Shown here: piece by piece, positions 36,809-45,654 of the stretch
How positions within the stretch are numbered: position 1 is the first letter of the stretch
Layout: every line of letters starts with the position of its first letter
Origin: Caballeronia telluris
GTDB lineage: Bacteria > Pseudomonadota > Gammaproteobacteria > Burkholderiales > Burkholderiaceae
NCBI RefSeq assembly: GCF_001544495.1
Contig: NZ_FCNZ02000033.1
Location: 1-46,584, forward strand
Direction of reading: 5' to 3'
DNA: 46,584 nt
The notes under the pieces: model-generated
Databases searched by the model: none
What the model saw: the letters and a program-made list of their open reading frames with translations, nothing else
Told to the model about the DNA's origin: nothing
Program-made: the position numbers and the translations under genes

Positions 36809-37353
36809 TTGACCGAGAGATCACGCGCGGGTTCGTGCGTTTGCAAGCGCTGTCTTCGGTCGAGTCGACGCCCAAATTGCGCGGCACACTGCATCTCGCC
36901 GGGGCTCGGGCGAAGGCGAGATAGTTACCGGCGCGCTTAGCGTGCCTTTCGCGCGGACGCAAAACTTCTGGTGAGACTCGCTTGCTAGATGGAGGCAATA
37001 CGCGAGCGGTCCAGCGAGCCACGGACCAGAGAATAATCGGCCGCTCGGAAAAACGAACAATGCCCAGGCGCGTATATCGGTCGACAAGGAAGGGAAACAG
37101 TCCGGTGACGAATTACTGGAAGCGCCGAAATTGGTCCCGAGTCGGCGGAGGCGTCTATCGCAGGCTTTCTGATGAAAGCGGTGAAGACCGAAGTAGTGCG
37201 TGCTAGGAACGCCGGCCCGCGTCTAGCACGACCCGGTTGTCAGCCAAGCTCTCGGTTAAGAGACAACGAAGCATGCGTCACCCGCGGTGACGTGACGAAC
37301 AGGCGGCGTGGTGATGTATCGGAGAAGCGCGCACGCGCTCGGGACACACCCGT

Positions 37354-37373
37354 GGAATTATCATGATAATTCC
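37354..37373. promoter_or_regulatory. 20-bp perfect palindrome, AT-rich
   Basis: Half-site GGAATTATCA followed by its exact complement TGATAATTCC with no spacer. This is a typical operator-like site, although no adjacent gene start is evident. A CCCTTTTC stretch follows immediately. Confidence 0.5.
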
Positions 37374-38196
37374 CTTTTCATAGAAAGAGCGCGAAAAAGG
37401 TATCGCTTTCTGCCTGATACATTTACACAAACCTTTCGAACGAAGCGGAAAAGCCGCACACAGTCCGGACACCAACAGCGCATAGGTAGCACCGACCGCT
37501 CTTCGCAATGATCGGCGACGGCGACGTACGCCGGCCTAGTGCGACAACTTCTGATTAGTTAGTTCGGTGTTGTCATAGGCGGACTCGGGCCGAACTTCAC
37601 AGAAAACAGCTACATGACCTCGTGCCGTACTCTACGCAGCTTTCATCACGTCAATTCCACCGCCGATTGGCGCTACCAACACGTGATAAGCCAAGTCCGG
37701 AAAAGAGTTGATCATTGCCTATAGGTGGAATGACGGCGAGTGGGAACGCTGTCGGGAGTTTCGGGTTCGAAACGGATGGCGTTTCGGGCGACCCGCGGGA
37801 TTTGAGGAGGCCTCGCTCTTTCCGCGAAGTCGCTGGTGCGGCCGGACTACTCATGTAACATTCCTTAGCAATACGACGGCCGAGTAGTGGACGGCTTGGC
37901 CGGGAGTCGTCCTCGTGCACGTTCCCCAGTTCACGAACTCGCGTCGGTTCGTCCAATTGCGGACAAACGCGGTGGCTGGATACAAGCATCGATGAGGTCA
38001 CGCTTTGCGCTGCCGAAGTCGCGGTATCTCAAAGCATCGCGACTGCGCTTGTCTAGGTCTGGTACCGAGGAATTTTCTTGGCCAGGATAGCGCAAGGTAG
38101 ACATACCTTCGCGGCCGGTGCGTTTTGTTTTTAGCCGGCCTCCTAGCGTGGCGCGGGGCGAGCAGCGCGGGCCTGCAGTTGTTTGGCCGCGAGCAA

Positions 38197-38212
38197 CGCT
38201 ATCCGGATAGCG
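38197..38212. repeat. 16-bp perfect palindrome, copy 2
   Basis: Second CGCTATCCGGATAGCG, matching 36793-36808 in the opposite orientation with respect to the extra flanking TTG. See copy 1. Confidence 0.6.
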
Positions 38213-38276
38213 TCCCTCGACGTTCCGAGACCAAGACAACCGCTTGATTCTTCTGGTAAATTAGCCTGTTACAAAA

Positions 38277-38310
38277 CGTGCCGAATATTCACACCCCCTT
38301 ATTCGGCACG
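38277..38310. repeat. 11-bp inverted repeat with C-rich loop
   Basis: CGTGCCGAATA (38277-38287) pairs exactly with TATTCGGCACG (38300-38310) across a 12-nt loop. It could be an operator or an RNA hairpin; no T-run follows. Confidence 0.5.
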
Positions 38311-38643
38311 CTTCTCACATCGTGGAATGATTCAATCGATGCGGAATGGTCGGTTGCGAGTCAAAAGAACAGTGCACGCCAACTACGACCGGCGCAAACG
38401 GCACGCTGTAAGAGACTCACTTGCACTGCGTCGTCCGAGACGAGCATGACCATGCGATCGCTTGAGCCCGGAGCTCGAAATCCGCGACGAGTGCGGTGGT
38501 GCCACTTCCTGCGACTACCGCCGCAAGACGACGCGTGACGCGGGGTGACCCAAGGGTGCGGCTTCTTGCTTGCTTGCGCAGAGGACTGTGATGTCCGTTC
38601 ATCGTGATCATCGTCGACCATCAACAGCATCTTAGGCCCGGAA

Positions 38644-38687
38644 GCCGTCGCCATCCGACGACTGCAACGTCGTCGGATAACGACGGC
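38644..38687. terminator. Long hairpin just after the integrase gene
   Basis: Seven plus ten paired bases: GCCGTCG and ATCCGACGAC on the left, their complements on the right, interrupted only by a CC/AA internal mismatch, with a 6-nt loop TGCAAC. It lies 4 bp beyond the integrase stop (38692), so it is probably the integrase terminator; alternatively it is part of a recombination site. Confidence 0.55.
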
Positions 38688-38691
38688 AAAC

Positions 38692-40068
38692 CTATTCGGC
38701 AAGCAGTGAAAGCTGGTCCGGTGCGGCGTTGTTGATCGTCTGGGCCAACGGTGGACCTTTGAGGACCTCGTTAGGCGCGGACGTTGGTGATGCTTCGGTC
38801 TCGGCGGGGTTTGCAGGCGTTACAGTTGGCAACGGGCCGCCTTTTGCAAGTATCCGATAAAGCGCTTGCCTTGAGATTTTTAGGCTCTTTGCCGCCTCTG
38901 ATTTGACGCCGTTCGCCGCATCAAGAGCCGCGATCGCCTGCTCGAAGGTCACCACAGGTCGAGACAGGCGCTCGGCCGTGGCGAAGGTCGAGATGTAGGC
39001 CGTCGCCTTCGCCGCCAAGCTATGTCCAGCAGCTTCGACCAACTGTTGCATCGCCCTTTGATGGAGTTCCGGGTCGGGCCGATGATCGGGCAGTTTTATC
39101 GGCGCGGGCACACCGGTTATATCCTCGTACATCTTCTGGAGGTAAGCGTGGCGCAGTCCGTGCACCGTGACGCCCAACCCGCCACGCGTGATGCCCTCTT
39201 TCTGTAGGACGTGATAGAAATGCCGGTACCACCTTTTGAGCGACCATGGCTCCGGAATCATTGAGCCGGTGCGCGGGTTCGCGAGCCGGGCTGCGCGGAT
39301 GAGGACTTCGTATTGCCACTCAGCATCGATCGGCACGAGCCGGGGCCTGCCGCCCTTCGTACCATCGATCACGTGCAGGTGGCCCGAGACGCGCAGGCAT
39401 TGCAGTGGACGCAGGAGCATGCTTTCTTGGGCGCGCAACCCGAACGTCGCTTGCAATTCGACTTGAATGGCGACCCACCGATCCTGCACGCAAAGCCGGG
39501 AGATCACTTGGTTGACGTCAACGTTAGCCGCTTCCCAGGACTTATCTTCCTGCGCCACATAATAGCGGCGATAACCGTCGGGCCGCTTGATGTAGTCATC
39601 GACGGTGCCCACGAGCTGGTGCTTTTTCATCCATGCAGCGAGCGTGCGCCAGTAGGTCAGCTTGTTCTCGACTGTGCCGGGCGCCTGGTCATTTTCCTCG
39701 ACCCAAAGCTTAACGAGGTAGGCGATGTGTTTCTCGGAGAGGTTCCAGGGCGACTGCAGCGCGAAGCCGCCCTTTCGTAGTTCGCGAAAGCCGGCAATGA
39801 GATGCCGCACGCGATAGCTCTGTGTCTTGATGGAGATTGCGTTCGACGTCACGCGCGTCGTGCTATGGGGTTTCGATAGGTGGCGGTTAAAAAGTTCGGC
39901 GAGCTCTTTGGTGAGCCGCTGAGGAAGCCCCGCGTTGTCCAACAGGGTTGAGAAGTTGAATTGGATCTTCATGGCCGTCGCATCAAAGGCGACGTTCTCA
40001 CCTATCAGAAGAACGTCCCGGGTTGTTGGAATACTGCACGCTTTGCTTTCCGGGATCTTAGAGATCAT
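38692..40068 (-). CDS. Tyrosine recombinase with a C-terminal Fis-type HTH
   Basis: Up to 458 aa. An N-terminal SAM-like DNA-binding region (about 33-160) is followed by the catalytic domain with Arg212 (LRAQES), Lys238, His303 and Arg306 (HGLRH), His349 (AGHS) and the nucleophile candidate Tyr358. The active-site set is complete, so it should be able to recombine. After it, residues about 374-410 form a Fis-type HTH (AIAALDAANGVKSEAAKSLKISRQALYRIL), then a Pro/Thr-rich tail. Alternative starts exist: 39972 fits the family core, while 40068 has no clear ribosome site. It belongs to a less usual integrase family and probably mobilises or resolves the island; attachment sites are not identified. 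Confidence 0.9.
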   Translation of the reverse strand: MISKIPESKACSIPTTRDVLLIGENVAFDATAMKIQFNFSTLLDNAGLPQRLTKELAELFNRHLSKPHSTTRVTSNAISIKTQSYRVRHLIAGFRELRKGGFALQSPWNLSEKHIAYLVKLWVEENDQAPGTVENKLTYWRTLAAWMKKHQLVGTVDDYIKRPDGYRRYYVAQEDKSWEAANVDVNQVISRLCVQDRWVAIQVELQATFGLRAQESMLLRPLQCLRVSGHLHVIDGTKGGRPRLVPIDAEWQYEVLIRAARLANPRTGSMIPEPWSLKRWYRHFYHVLQKEGITRGGLGVTVHGLRHAYLQKMYEDITGVPAPIKLPDHRPDPELHQRAMQQLVEAAGHSLAAKATAYISTFATAERLSRPVVTFEQAIAALDAANGVKSEAAKSLKISRQALYRILAKGGPLPTVTPANPAETEASPTSAPNEVLKGPPLAQTINNAAPDQLSLLAE

Positions 40069-40651
40069 ATTTTCGATTCACCCGGCGCAGGGAAGCACTG
40101 ACGCCTGATGATCCATGCGCCGGATGAATCCGATGCACGGCTACCTGACCGCAGGCGTTAGCCTGTCGAGCCAAGCAATTCCTTTTGCGCTTTTTGGTAT
40201 CGGCAGCGCGAGCCGACAGAATGGGATATAGAAATCCGCACGCAGGGTGCAAGTGATTTCCCGTCTTGCGAGCTTGTTCATCACGGTCGCCCCGATTTGG
40301 AACCGCGCGAGTCAGGCTTGGCGAGAGTCGCCTTCGACGAAAGGCATAGATGACGTTCGCACTGTCCGTGCGAAGTTGTTCTCAGACGATGCGAAACTGC
40401 GTTTCGCTTGAAAAGCCAGTGCCGATGCGGTTTTTGGGGAACTCAGTTTCCCGCATAGTGCACAGCGCTGAATCGCAGGGTCACTGCGGATGAAGATCGT
40501 GGCGTCCGTCGGACACACGGCAAGAGAAAGATGGAGCGCACTGCACTCGGGTCGATGCGTTGGAACGCGGATAGGTAACTAGCATGATGCGCTTTATCGC
40601 GATCGAATGTGGGCGGAAAGCTCGCGATTTTCATACCTCTTTCGAGACTTA
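40069..40651. other. Gap between integrase and the IS630-type element
   Basis: No convincing gene. A short hairpin TTCGCAC-TGTCC-GTGCGAA is at about 40355-40373. A minus-strand ORF crossing into the IS end is only the antisense of the inverted repeat. A promoter for the integrase should lie just above 40068. Confidence 0.5.
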
Positions 40652-41895
40652 CTAATCCGTGCATAAATAAGCGAACATAAATCGACACCACGACCTAAGC
40701 TTTAAGGAGCTTGGGGAGAGGCATGATGCGAGAAAACGATGGTCGGCAGCTTTCACACGCGACGCTTGAAGAGATCCGCATTCGCGCGGTCAGGCGGGTT
40801 GAAGCCGGTGAGTCGCCGGAAGACGTAATCCGCACCCTGGGATTCTCAAGGGCGCGTATTTACGAATGGTTGGCGGCCTGGCGCGAAGGAGGAATCGAAG
40901 CATTGCGCGCCAAGGCCATCCCGGGCCGGCCAATGAAACTGTCGTCCGACGCTATCCGGTTTGTCTATCAGACGGTCACAACGAAGAATCCAATGCAGAT
41001 GAAGTTCGAGTTTGCGTTGTGGACGCGAGATATGGTGCGGGAGTTGATTCGTGAACATTTCGACGTCAGGCTTTCCGAGGTATCGGTTGGCCGGCTGCTC
41101 AGGAAGCTCGGGCTTTCGCCTCAGCGGCCGCTGGCGCGCGCTTACCAGCGCGACCCTGAACTGGTCGAGTCATGGATGAGAGAAGAATATCCGGCGATTG
41201 TCAGGCAGGCCAAATGCTGCGGGGCACACATATTTTTCGTCGACGAATCGACGGTGCGATCGGACTATCACAGCGGCACGACCTGGGCGCCGGTTGGTAA
41301 AACACCGGTAGTCGAGGTTACGGGCGCTCGCTTCAAGGTGAACCTGATCTCGGCAGTCAGCCCACGCGGCCAACTTCGTTTCATGTGCTTTGAAGGCAGC
41401 TTCAAGATCGCGGTGTACGTCGACTTCGTACGGCGATTGATGCTCAATGCCGATACCCCCATCTTCCTGATTGCTGATGGCCATCCGGTTCATCGTTGCA
41501 AAGCGATCCGCCAGCTTGCTGCAGAATCGGATGGGCGCCTTTTCCTGTTCTTCCTGCCCGCTTACTCGCCGGATCTGAATCCGGATGAACTCGTATGGGG
41601 CTACCTCAAACACCACAAGATCGGCAAGCTTGCTATCAAAGTCCAGGACATCTTAAGCAGCGCGTTCGGGCAGTTCTGCGCTCGTTGCAGAAAATCCCGG
41701 CTTTGATCCGATCGATGTTTCAACATCCGTCAGTCCGTTACGCAGCATGAACTATGTCCGGCTACTTTTTTTCGACTTAGTAAGTTCAACGTTTACGCCT
41801 TCGTTACGGATGACCGCTACATGAGCTATTTCAACGGCCTGTTAAAGCTCAGGTCGTGCTGTCGATTTATGTTCGCTTATTTATGCACGGGTTAG
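40652..41895 (+). mobile_element. IS630-type insertion sequence, complete ends
   Basis: About 1.24 kb bounded by long, nearly perfect inverted repeats (start CTAATCCGTGCATAAATAAG, end the near-complement). The arms are about 40 bp and mismatch at only a few positions. The element is flanked by TA on both sides (40650-40651 and 41896-41897), the target duplication expected for IS630/Tc1-type transposition. It contains one transposase gene with a frameshift near its 3' end. Confidence 0.85.
40723..41750 (+). pseudogene. IS630-type transposase, frameshifted near the 3' end
   Basis: N-terminal HTH (RAVRRVEAGESPEDVIRTLGFSRARIYEWLA) and DDE domain: FVDESTVRSDYHSGTTWAP, LIADGHPVHRCKAIR, FFLPAYSPDLNPDELVWGYLKHH (DDE residues visible). 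The plus-1 frame stops at 41706 after reading FCARCRKSRL. Skipping one base around 41674-41676 restores LRSLQKIPALIRSMFQHPSVRYAA up to a TGA at 41748-41750, the normal family ending. So a single-base loss in this copy removes the C-terminal ~24 residues. ATG 40723 has GGGGAGAGGC upstream. Programmed frameshifting is possible in some IS families but no slippery heptamer is seen here. Confidence 0.85.
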
Positions 41896-42012
41896 TAAGT
41901 CAATCACCCGACTCTTGTTAGCGGCGGTGCAAATCCGGCCCTAAACGGCGGCACAAGGTTAAGGAGCGTCAACGAGTAGGGGCCGTTACCGGCGCCGACT
42001 GTAGAGTGATGC

Positions 42013-42234
42013 TCATGAGAATGGATCGTCGACGTCGTTCAGGTGAGCGTTCACGGGAGGGCCGCGTTGTTCGTGCAGCTGTTCATGCAATTGGACCTGA
42101 TAGTGCATGCAGATTCGCTCGCGTAGATCGTCGATGAGTTCGACGACAGCGAGCGCCTGATCGGCGGACCAGTCGTCCGGAATCAGGAAGTCGAGCCCAC
42201 AAGTAATTCCGGAAGGCAGGTGAAGGCGCGTCAT
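42013..42234 (-). CDS. Small accessory ORF downstream of istB
   Basis: 73 aa (MTRLHLPSGITCGLDFLIPD...ALAVVELIDDLRERICMHYQ). The start ATG overlaps the istB stop by 4 bases (ATGA), so it is translationally coupled to istB. Small, partly acidic and helical; I recognise no catalytic motif. Short extra ORFs beside istAB occur in some IS21-like elements, but a role is unknown. Confidence 0.6.
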   Translation of the reverse strand: MTRLHLPSGITCGLDFLIPDDWSADQALAVVELIDDLRERICMHYQVQLHEQLHEQRGPPVNAHLNDVDDPFS

Positions 42235-42998
42235 GATGTCTTCTTCTCGGCCTTGGCCGCAGTACGTTTCTTCGTGCGCTGCTCGGCGCGTTCACGCGCC
42301 TCCTTCACACGATAGGACTCGCCCTCGATCACAACGACTTCCGCACGATGCACCAGTCGGTCAACAAGGGAGACGACGCAAGCCGCGTTCGGAAACACCT
42401 CATGCCATTCTCCGAACGGTCGATTTGTCGTAACCACTGTCGACGCGACACCGTACCGCCGGCTGACGAGTTCGAACAGCAGATCGGCGTGGCGGTTCGA
42501 GTACGAGAGGTAGCCGACTTCATCGACCACAAGGACGTCGGGTGAGGCATAGCGGTTCAGCCGGCGGCGCAAGGCCGAATCGCTATCGAGCGCGGCCAGT
42601 TCTCCGAGCATCTGGCCGGCGGTGGTGAACAAGGCAGTGTGGCCATGCACGATTGCCTGATAGGCGAGATTGAGCGCCAGTGTCGATTTGCCGACGCCGT
42701 TCGGGCCGATCAGCACGACGTTCGCGGTGTCCTTGACGAACTCGAGCGCCATCAACTCTTCGACGACAGCGCGATCGCACCGTTTGGGCCAGGCCCAGTC
42801 GAAGTCGCACAACGGTTTGAAGCTGCCCAGATGGGCATCGCGGATGCGTCGCTCCAGAGAACGGCGTCCGCGCTCGTCCTCTTCCCAGCGCAGCAATGGC
42901 GCGACCCACGGCTCGGCCACCACATCGGGCCAGTGTGCTATCAGTCCATACAGGCGCAAGGCGTGCGCGCGGTTTTGCAGATCATCAGGCGCGTTCAT
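42231..42998 (-). CDS. istB: IS21 helper ATPase
   Basis: 255-aa AAA+ ATPase that assists the IstA transposase. Walker A GPNGVGKST at 98-106, Walker B DVLVVDEVGYL at about 153-163, and a sensor/arginine region (VVTTNRPFGEWHEVFPN) match IstB. The C-terminal 25 residues are Lys/Arg-rich. Overlaps istA by 14 bp and the downstream small ORF by 4 bp. Confidence 0.93.
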   Translation of the reverse strand: MNAPDDLQNRAHALRLYGLIAHWPDVVAEPWVAPLLRWEEDERGRRSLERRIRDAHLGSFKPLCDFDWAWPKRCDRAVVEELMALEFVKDTANVVLIGPNGVGKSTLALNLAYQAIVHGHTALFTTAGQMLGELAALDSDSALRRRLNRYASPDVLVVDEVGYLSYSNRHADLLFELVSRRYGVASTVVTTNRPFGEWHEVFPNAACVVSLVDRLVHRAEVVVIEGESYRVKEARERAEQRTKKRTAAKAEKKTS

Positions 42999-44487
42999 CG
43001 GTGCCTCGGGTGATCTGGTCGTAAATGTCGAGCCGATGGGGTGTCACCAGCGTGTCCTTCCTGCGCACGTGTTCCGGCATCGGGACGGCCACTGGCGGAG
43101 GCAGCTTGCGTGCCTCGCGCCGGCGCTCCAGCGCCAGACGAACCGGATTCGGGTGAGGTGCAGCACCACTGGCGAGAGTCTCCTCAATGGCCGCCTGCAG
43201 TTCGGAGGCGCCATAGCGGTCAAGCAGGCGCAGCAGATTGGCGGTGATGTTGCCCAGGTTGCCGCCCCGTTCAGCGGCGCGCAGCATCAGCGTCTGGCTG
43301 GCCGGTGCCGCCTGGGCCAGATGGTCAAGGCCGCGATGATGGCGGGCCTCGCGTTTGCGTGCAACGAGGGCGTCGATATGTGTGGCAATTTCGATCTGCG
43401 CGCCGCGATCGTAACTTCGCACATGGGTGGCGAGCAGATCGGCGCCGTCGAGAATGCGTACCTGGTGCGGATCGGCCCGTACCGTGAGCGTGCGCCGCAC
43501 GTGCGTATGTGGGATCGTGTAGTCGTTCAGGTCGAAACGTACGTAAGGCGTCTTGTTGACCTTCACGGCCAGTTGTAGCTCGCACGGATACGGATTCGCC
43601 GGCAAGGCGAGCAGGCTGGGCTGTTCGCGGGCGAAGGCCTCACGCACGGTGATTGTGGGCTCTTCCCGGCACGGTCGATCAGCCGCAGGTCCAGCGCACC
43701 AGAGGGCGGTCTGGGCATTGAGGTCGTCGAGGTCGACGAATTTGCGCGCGGCAAAGAAATTCTCGCGTACAAACCGTATAGCCCTTTCGACGCGACCCTT
43801 CTCATTTCCTCGGCACACGGCCACTGGACGGGGCTCGTAGCGATGATGCGCGGCGAACGCGAGCAGCGTCGGGTTGAAGCGGATGGCGTCGCCCCGACGT
43901 TCAAGCACGGCACTTTTAAGATTGTCGTACAAGACGACACGTGGCAATCCGGACCATGCCGCCCAGGCACCGGCGTGGCCGCCCAGGAAGCTGTCCATGC
44001 GTGCATCGAGGAAGAAGTGCAGATAGATCTGTCGCGACCACGACAGCACCATCACGAAGGCCATCAGGGGTCGGCGCGCACGTCCGATCTGCAGATGGCC
44101 GAAGCTCCCCCAGTCGCATTGAGCTTGCTCCCCAGGCAAGGTGCGAAGCCGAAGGTACGCCTCGGCCACCGGGCGCGGACGATGAAGCGAAACCAGGTGT
44201 CTGAAGTGGTGCTGACCGCCGCGGTAGCCGCGCTCATAGACCATCGCATACAGGCGGCTGGCCGTGAGTGATGGAAACTTCTTGAGCGTCTCATGGATGA
44301 ACGGCAGGTAGGCATCGATCAGCGAGGGCCGCAGCATCGGGCCAATCCGGGGCAGTCCGGCCTGAGCCAGCACGCGCTGGACGGTGCCGCGGTTTACGTG
44401 TAACTGGCGCGCGATGGTGCCACAGCGCCACTTCTCGACATGGTAGTAGCGCAGGATCTGCGCTTCGAGTTCAACTCCGATGGTCAT
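42985..44487 (-). CDS. istA: IS21 transposase
   Basis: 500 aa. N-terminal HTH (CGTIARQLHVNRGTVQRVLAQ), DDE catalytic domain with Asp125 (CDWGSFG), Asp188 (LYDNLKS) and Glu234 (NEKGRVERAIRF), then the usual C-terminal beta-barrel and basic region. All three catalytic acids are present and no frameshift is visible, so the gene looks intact. ATG 44487 overlaps the Cys-rich ORF stop (ATGA). Confidence 0.93.
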   Translation of the reverse strand: MTIGVELEAQILRYYHVEKWRCGTIARQLHVNRGTVQRVLAQAGLPRIGPMLRPSLIDAYLPFIHETLKKFPSLTASRLYAMVYERGYRGGQHHFRHLVSLHRPRPVAEAYLRLRTLPGEQAQCDWGSFGHLQIGRARRPLMAFVMVLSWSRQIYLHFFLDARMDSFLGGHAGAWAAWSGLPRVVLYDNLKSAVLERRGDAIRFNPTLLAFAAHHRYEPRPVAVCRGNEKGRVERAIRFVRENFFAARKFVDLDDLNAQTALWCAGPAADRPCREEPTITVREAFAREQPSLLALPANPYPCELQLAVKVNKTPYVRFDLNDYTIPHTHVRRTLTVRADPHQVRILDGADLLATHVRSYDRGAQIEIATHIDALVARKREARHHRGLDHLAQAAPASQTLMLRAAERGGNLGNITANLLRLLDRYGASELQAAIEETLASGAAPHPNPVRLALERRREARKLPPPVAVPMPEHVRRKDTLVTPHRLDIYDQITRGTDERA

Positions 44488-44933
44488 GGGCCCCTTCCTG
44501 TGCAGTGAGTAGCAGTACGAACGTCACGGAAGACCTGACGGCGCAGTGGCCCGAGGCGTAAGAAGCCCGGACGGACGCAGTGGCAGAAGTGGCAATGCTC
44601 AGGCACAGGTGTGGCGCTGGTGGGTACCGCTGCTCTGGCCGCCGACGTCGTCGAAGTCGGTGCCAGTAGAGCATCGGCGGCAGGCACGGCGGAACCGTGA
44701 TGCGTCACTTTATTCTGGCGGCTGCGATAGCGGCGCATCCGTTCAGCGTGTGCAAACCGGCCGTGGCGACTGCGCTGATAGCGCTGAGCAGCCTCGCGTA
44801 AGCTGGCCTGGCGTGAGGCTCGAGAGCAGTCGCCTTTGCAGTAAATCTGTCCGCGGTCACAACGGCGGCAAACAATGACCTGGGCCCGGCAGCGGGCGCA
44901 AACGAAGAGGCGGCCTGAGGCCGGCATCGGCAA
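44484..44933 (-). CDS. Cys-rich accessory ORF upstream of istA
   Basis: 149 aa. Residues 12-36 hold C-x2-C-x6-C-x2-C-x6-C-x3-C, a probable zinc-binding unit, followed by a basic helical stretch (RYQRSRHGRFAHAERMRRYRSRQNK) that could contact DNA, and a late HCHFC. The stop overlaps the istA start (ATGA), so it is cotranslated with the transposase. Similar zinc-ribbon plus basic-helix proteins precede istA in some IS21-like elements. Role unknown, perhaps regulatory. Confidence 0.7.
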   Translation of the reverse strand: MPMPASGRLFVCARCRAQVIVCRRCDRGQIYCKGDCSRASRQASLREAAQRYQRSRHGRFAHAERMRRYRSRQNKVTHHGSAVPAADALLAPTSTTSAARAAVPTSATPVPEHCHFCHCVRPGFLRLGPLRRQVFRDVRTATHCTGRGP

Positions 44934-45654
44934 TCCCCGTCAATGCCGATGCGATATCGACAGGGCTGACGGGGCGTGCAATACTTTGTTGGCACCGTGC
45001 CCCGTCGTGCGCGTGCTGGGCTCGACACCGGATTGGACCTGGCAGTTTAGGCCGGTGTCGGGCCTGTTTCTTCGGCGGTAGGCCTTCTTCTACCGCATCC
45101 TGACTCCTGCGTCACCCCTTCCTGAAACGAGCCGCGTCGGGTGCGTCTGCACTCGCCCTTCGGGCTCCTTCCGACGCATCCGATACCGCCCATCGATGCC
45201 ATCAACAACAAGCACCGGACTGCCCTGCAGAACAGGAATCGTTTCGCATTTCTGATCGACGCCGCCATCTGGTGTCGGATTCTGACCGCCGTCCACAACT
45301 CTCAAAGGACGGGTCCTGAGCGTTTCTGTCGTTTCCGAAATCGCCGTGCTGGTGGTATTGAGCGTGTTTCGCAAGCTCCTTTCTTCTGCAATGCAACGGC
45401 GCAATGTTCTTGCCTTACTTACGACAGCGGCGGCAAGTCGGCTCGGGTACGAGCTACCGAGCCTGTTTGCTTCAGCGAATAGTATTGCAAGATCTGAACA
45501 ACCCGTTCTCTGCATTTGATATCTGACTGGCACGCTCGAAATCGAGCTCGCAGCGTGATCTTCACCGCGTTGGACTGCTATCGCTCGCGTCTTGGCGTGC
45601 AGCGCTCCGCTCTCATGGTACGCCATCGCTCTTCACAGCATCTTGCGCACTATC

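Larger units (their letters stand above)
36220..38691. other. 2.4-kb gene-free stretch rich in palindromes
   Basis: I see no gene on either strand: the ORFs are short, mutually antisense and Arg/Ser-rich. It contains at least six inverted repeats: 36529-36560, 36751-36772, 36793-36808, 37354-37373, 38197-38212, 38277-38310, plus 38644-38687 after the integrase. The 16-bp palindrome occurs twice in opposite orientation relative to flanking sequence. The stretch could be an origin or partition region, a set of regulatory sites or non-coding RNAs, or decayed DNA. Confidence 0.55.
41910..45065 (-). mobile_element. IS21-type element with four coupled ORFs
   Basis: istA and istB on the minus strand, flanked by an upstream Cys-rich ORF and a downstream small ORF, all overlapping by 4 to 14 bp. 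Ends are approximate: near the left end (about 41936-41946) and, inverted, near the right end (about 45045-45055) there are related CGGCC(C)TAAAC motifs, as expected of the multiple terminal repeats of IS21-like elements. It abuts the IS630 element on the left. Target duplication not identified. Confidence 0.8.

Noticed and set aside
37931..38239. 102-codon ORF sharing GRYPDSV with an ORF at 36628-36924
   Set aside because: The shared residues come from translating the same 16-bp palindrome in both, not from homologous proteins.
36220..38691. Possible CRISPR array
   Set aside because: Palindromes are isolated or paired, with no regular repeat-spacer spacing.
45090..45626. 178-codon minus-strand ORF with a partly protein-like region (LFAEANRLGSSYPSRLAAAVV)
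   Set aside because: No clear start or family, and the antisense strand also gives a plausible hydrophobic stretch; could be a remnant of either. Not annotated as a gene.
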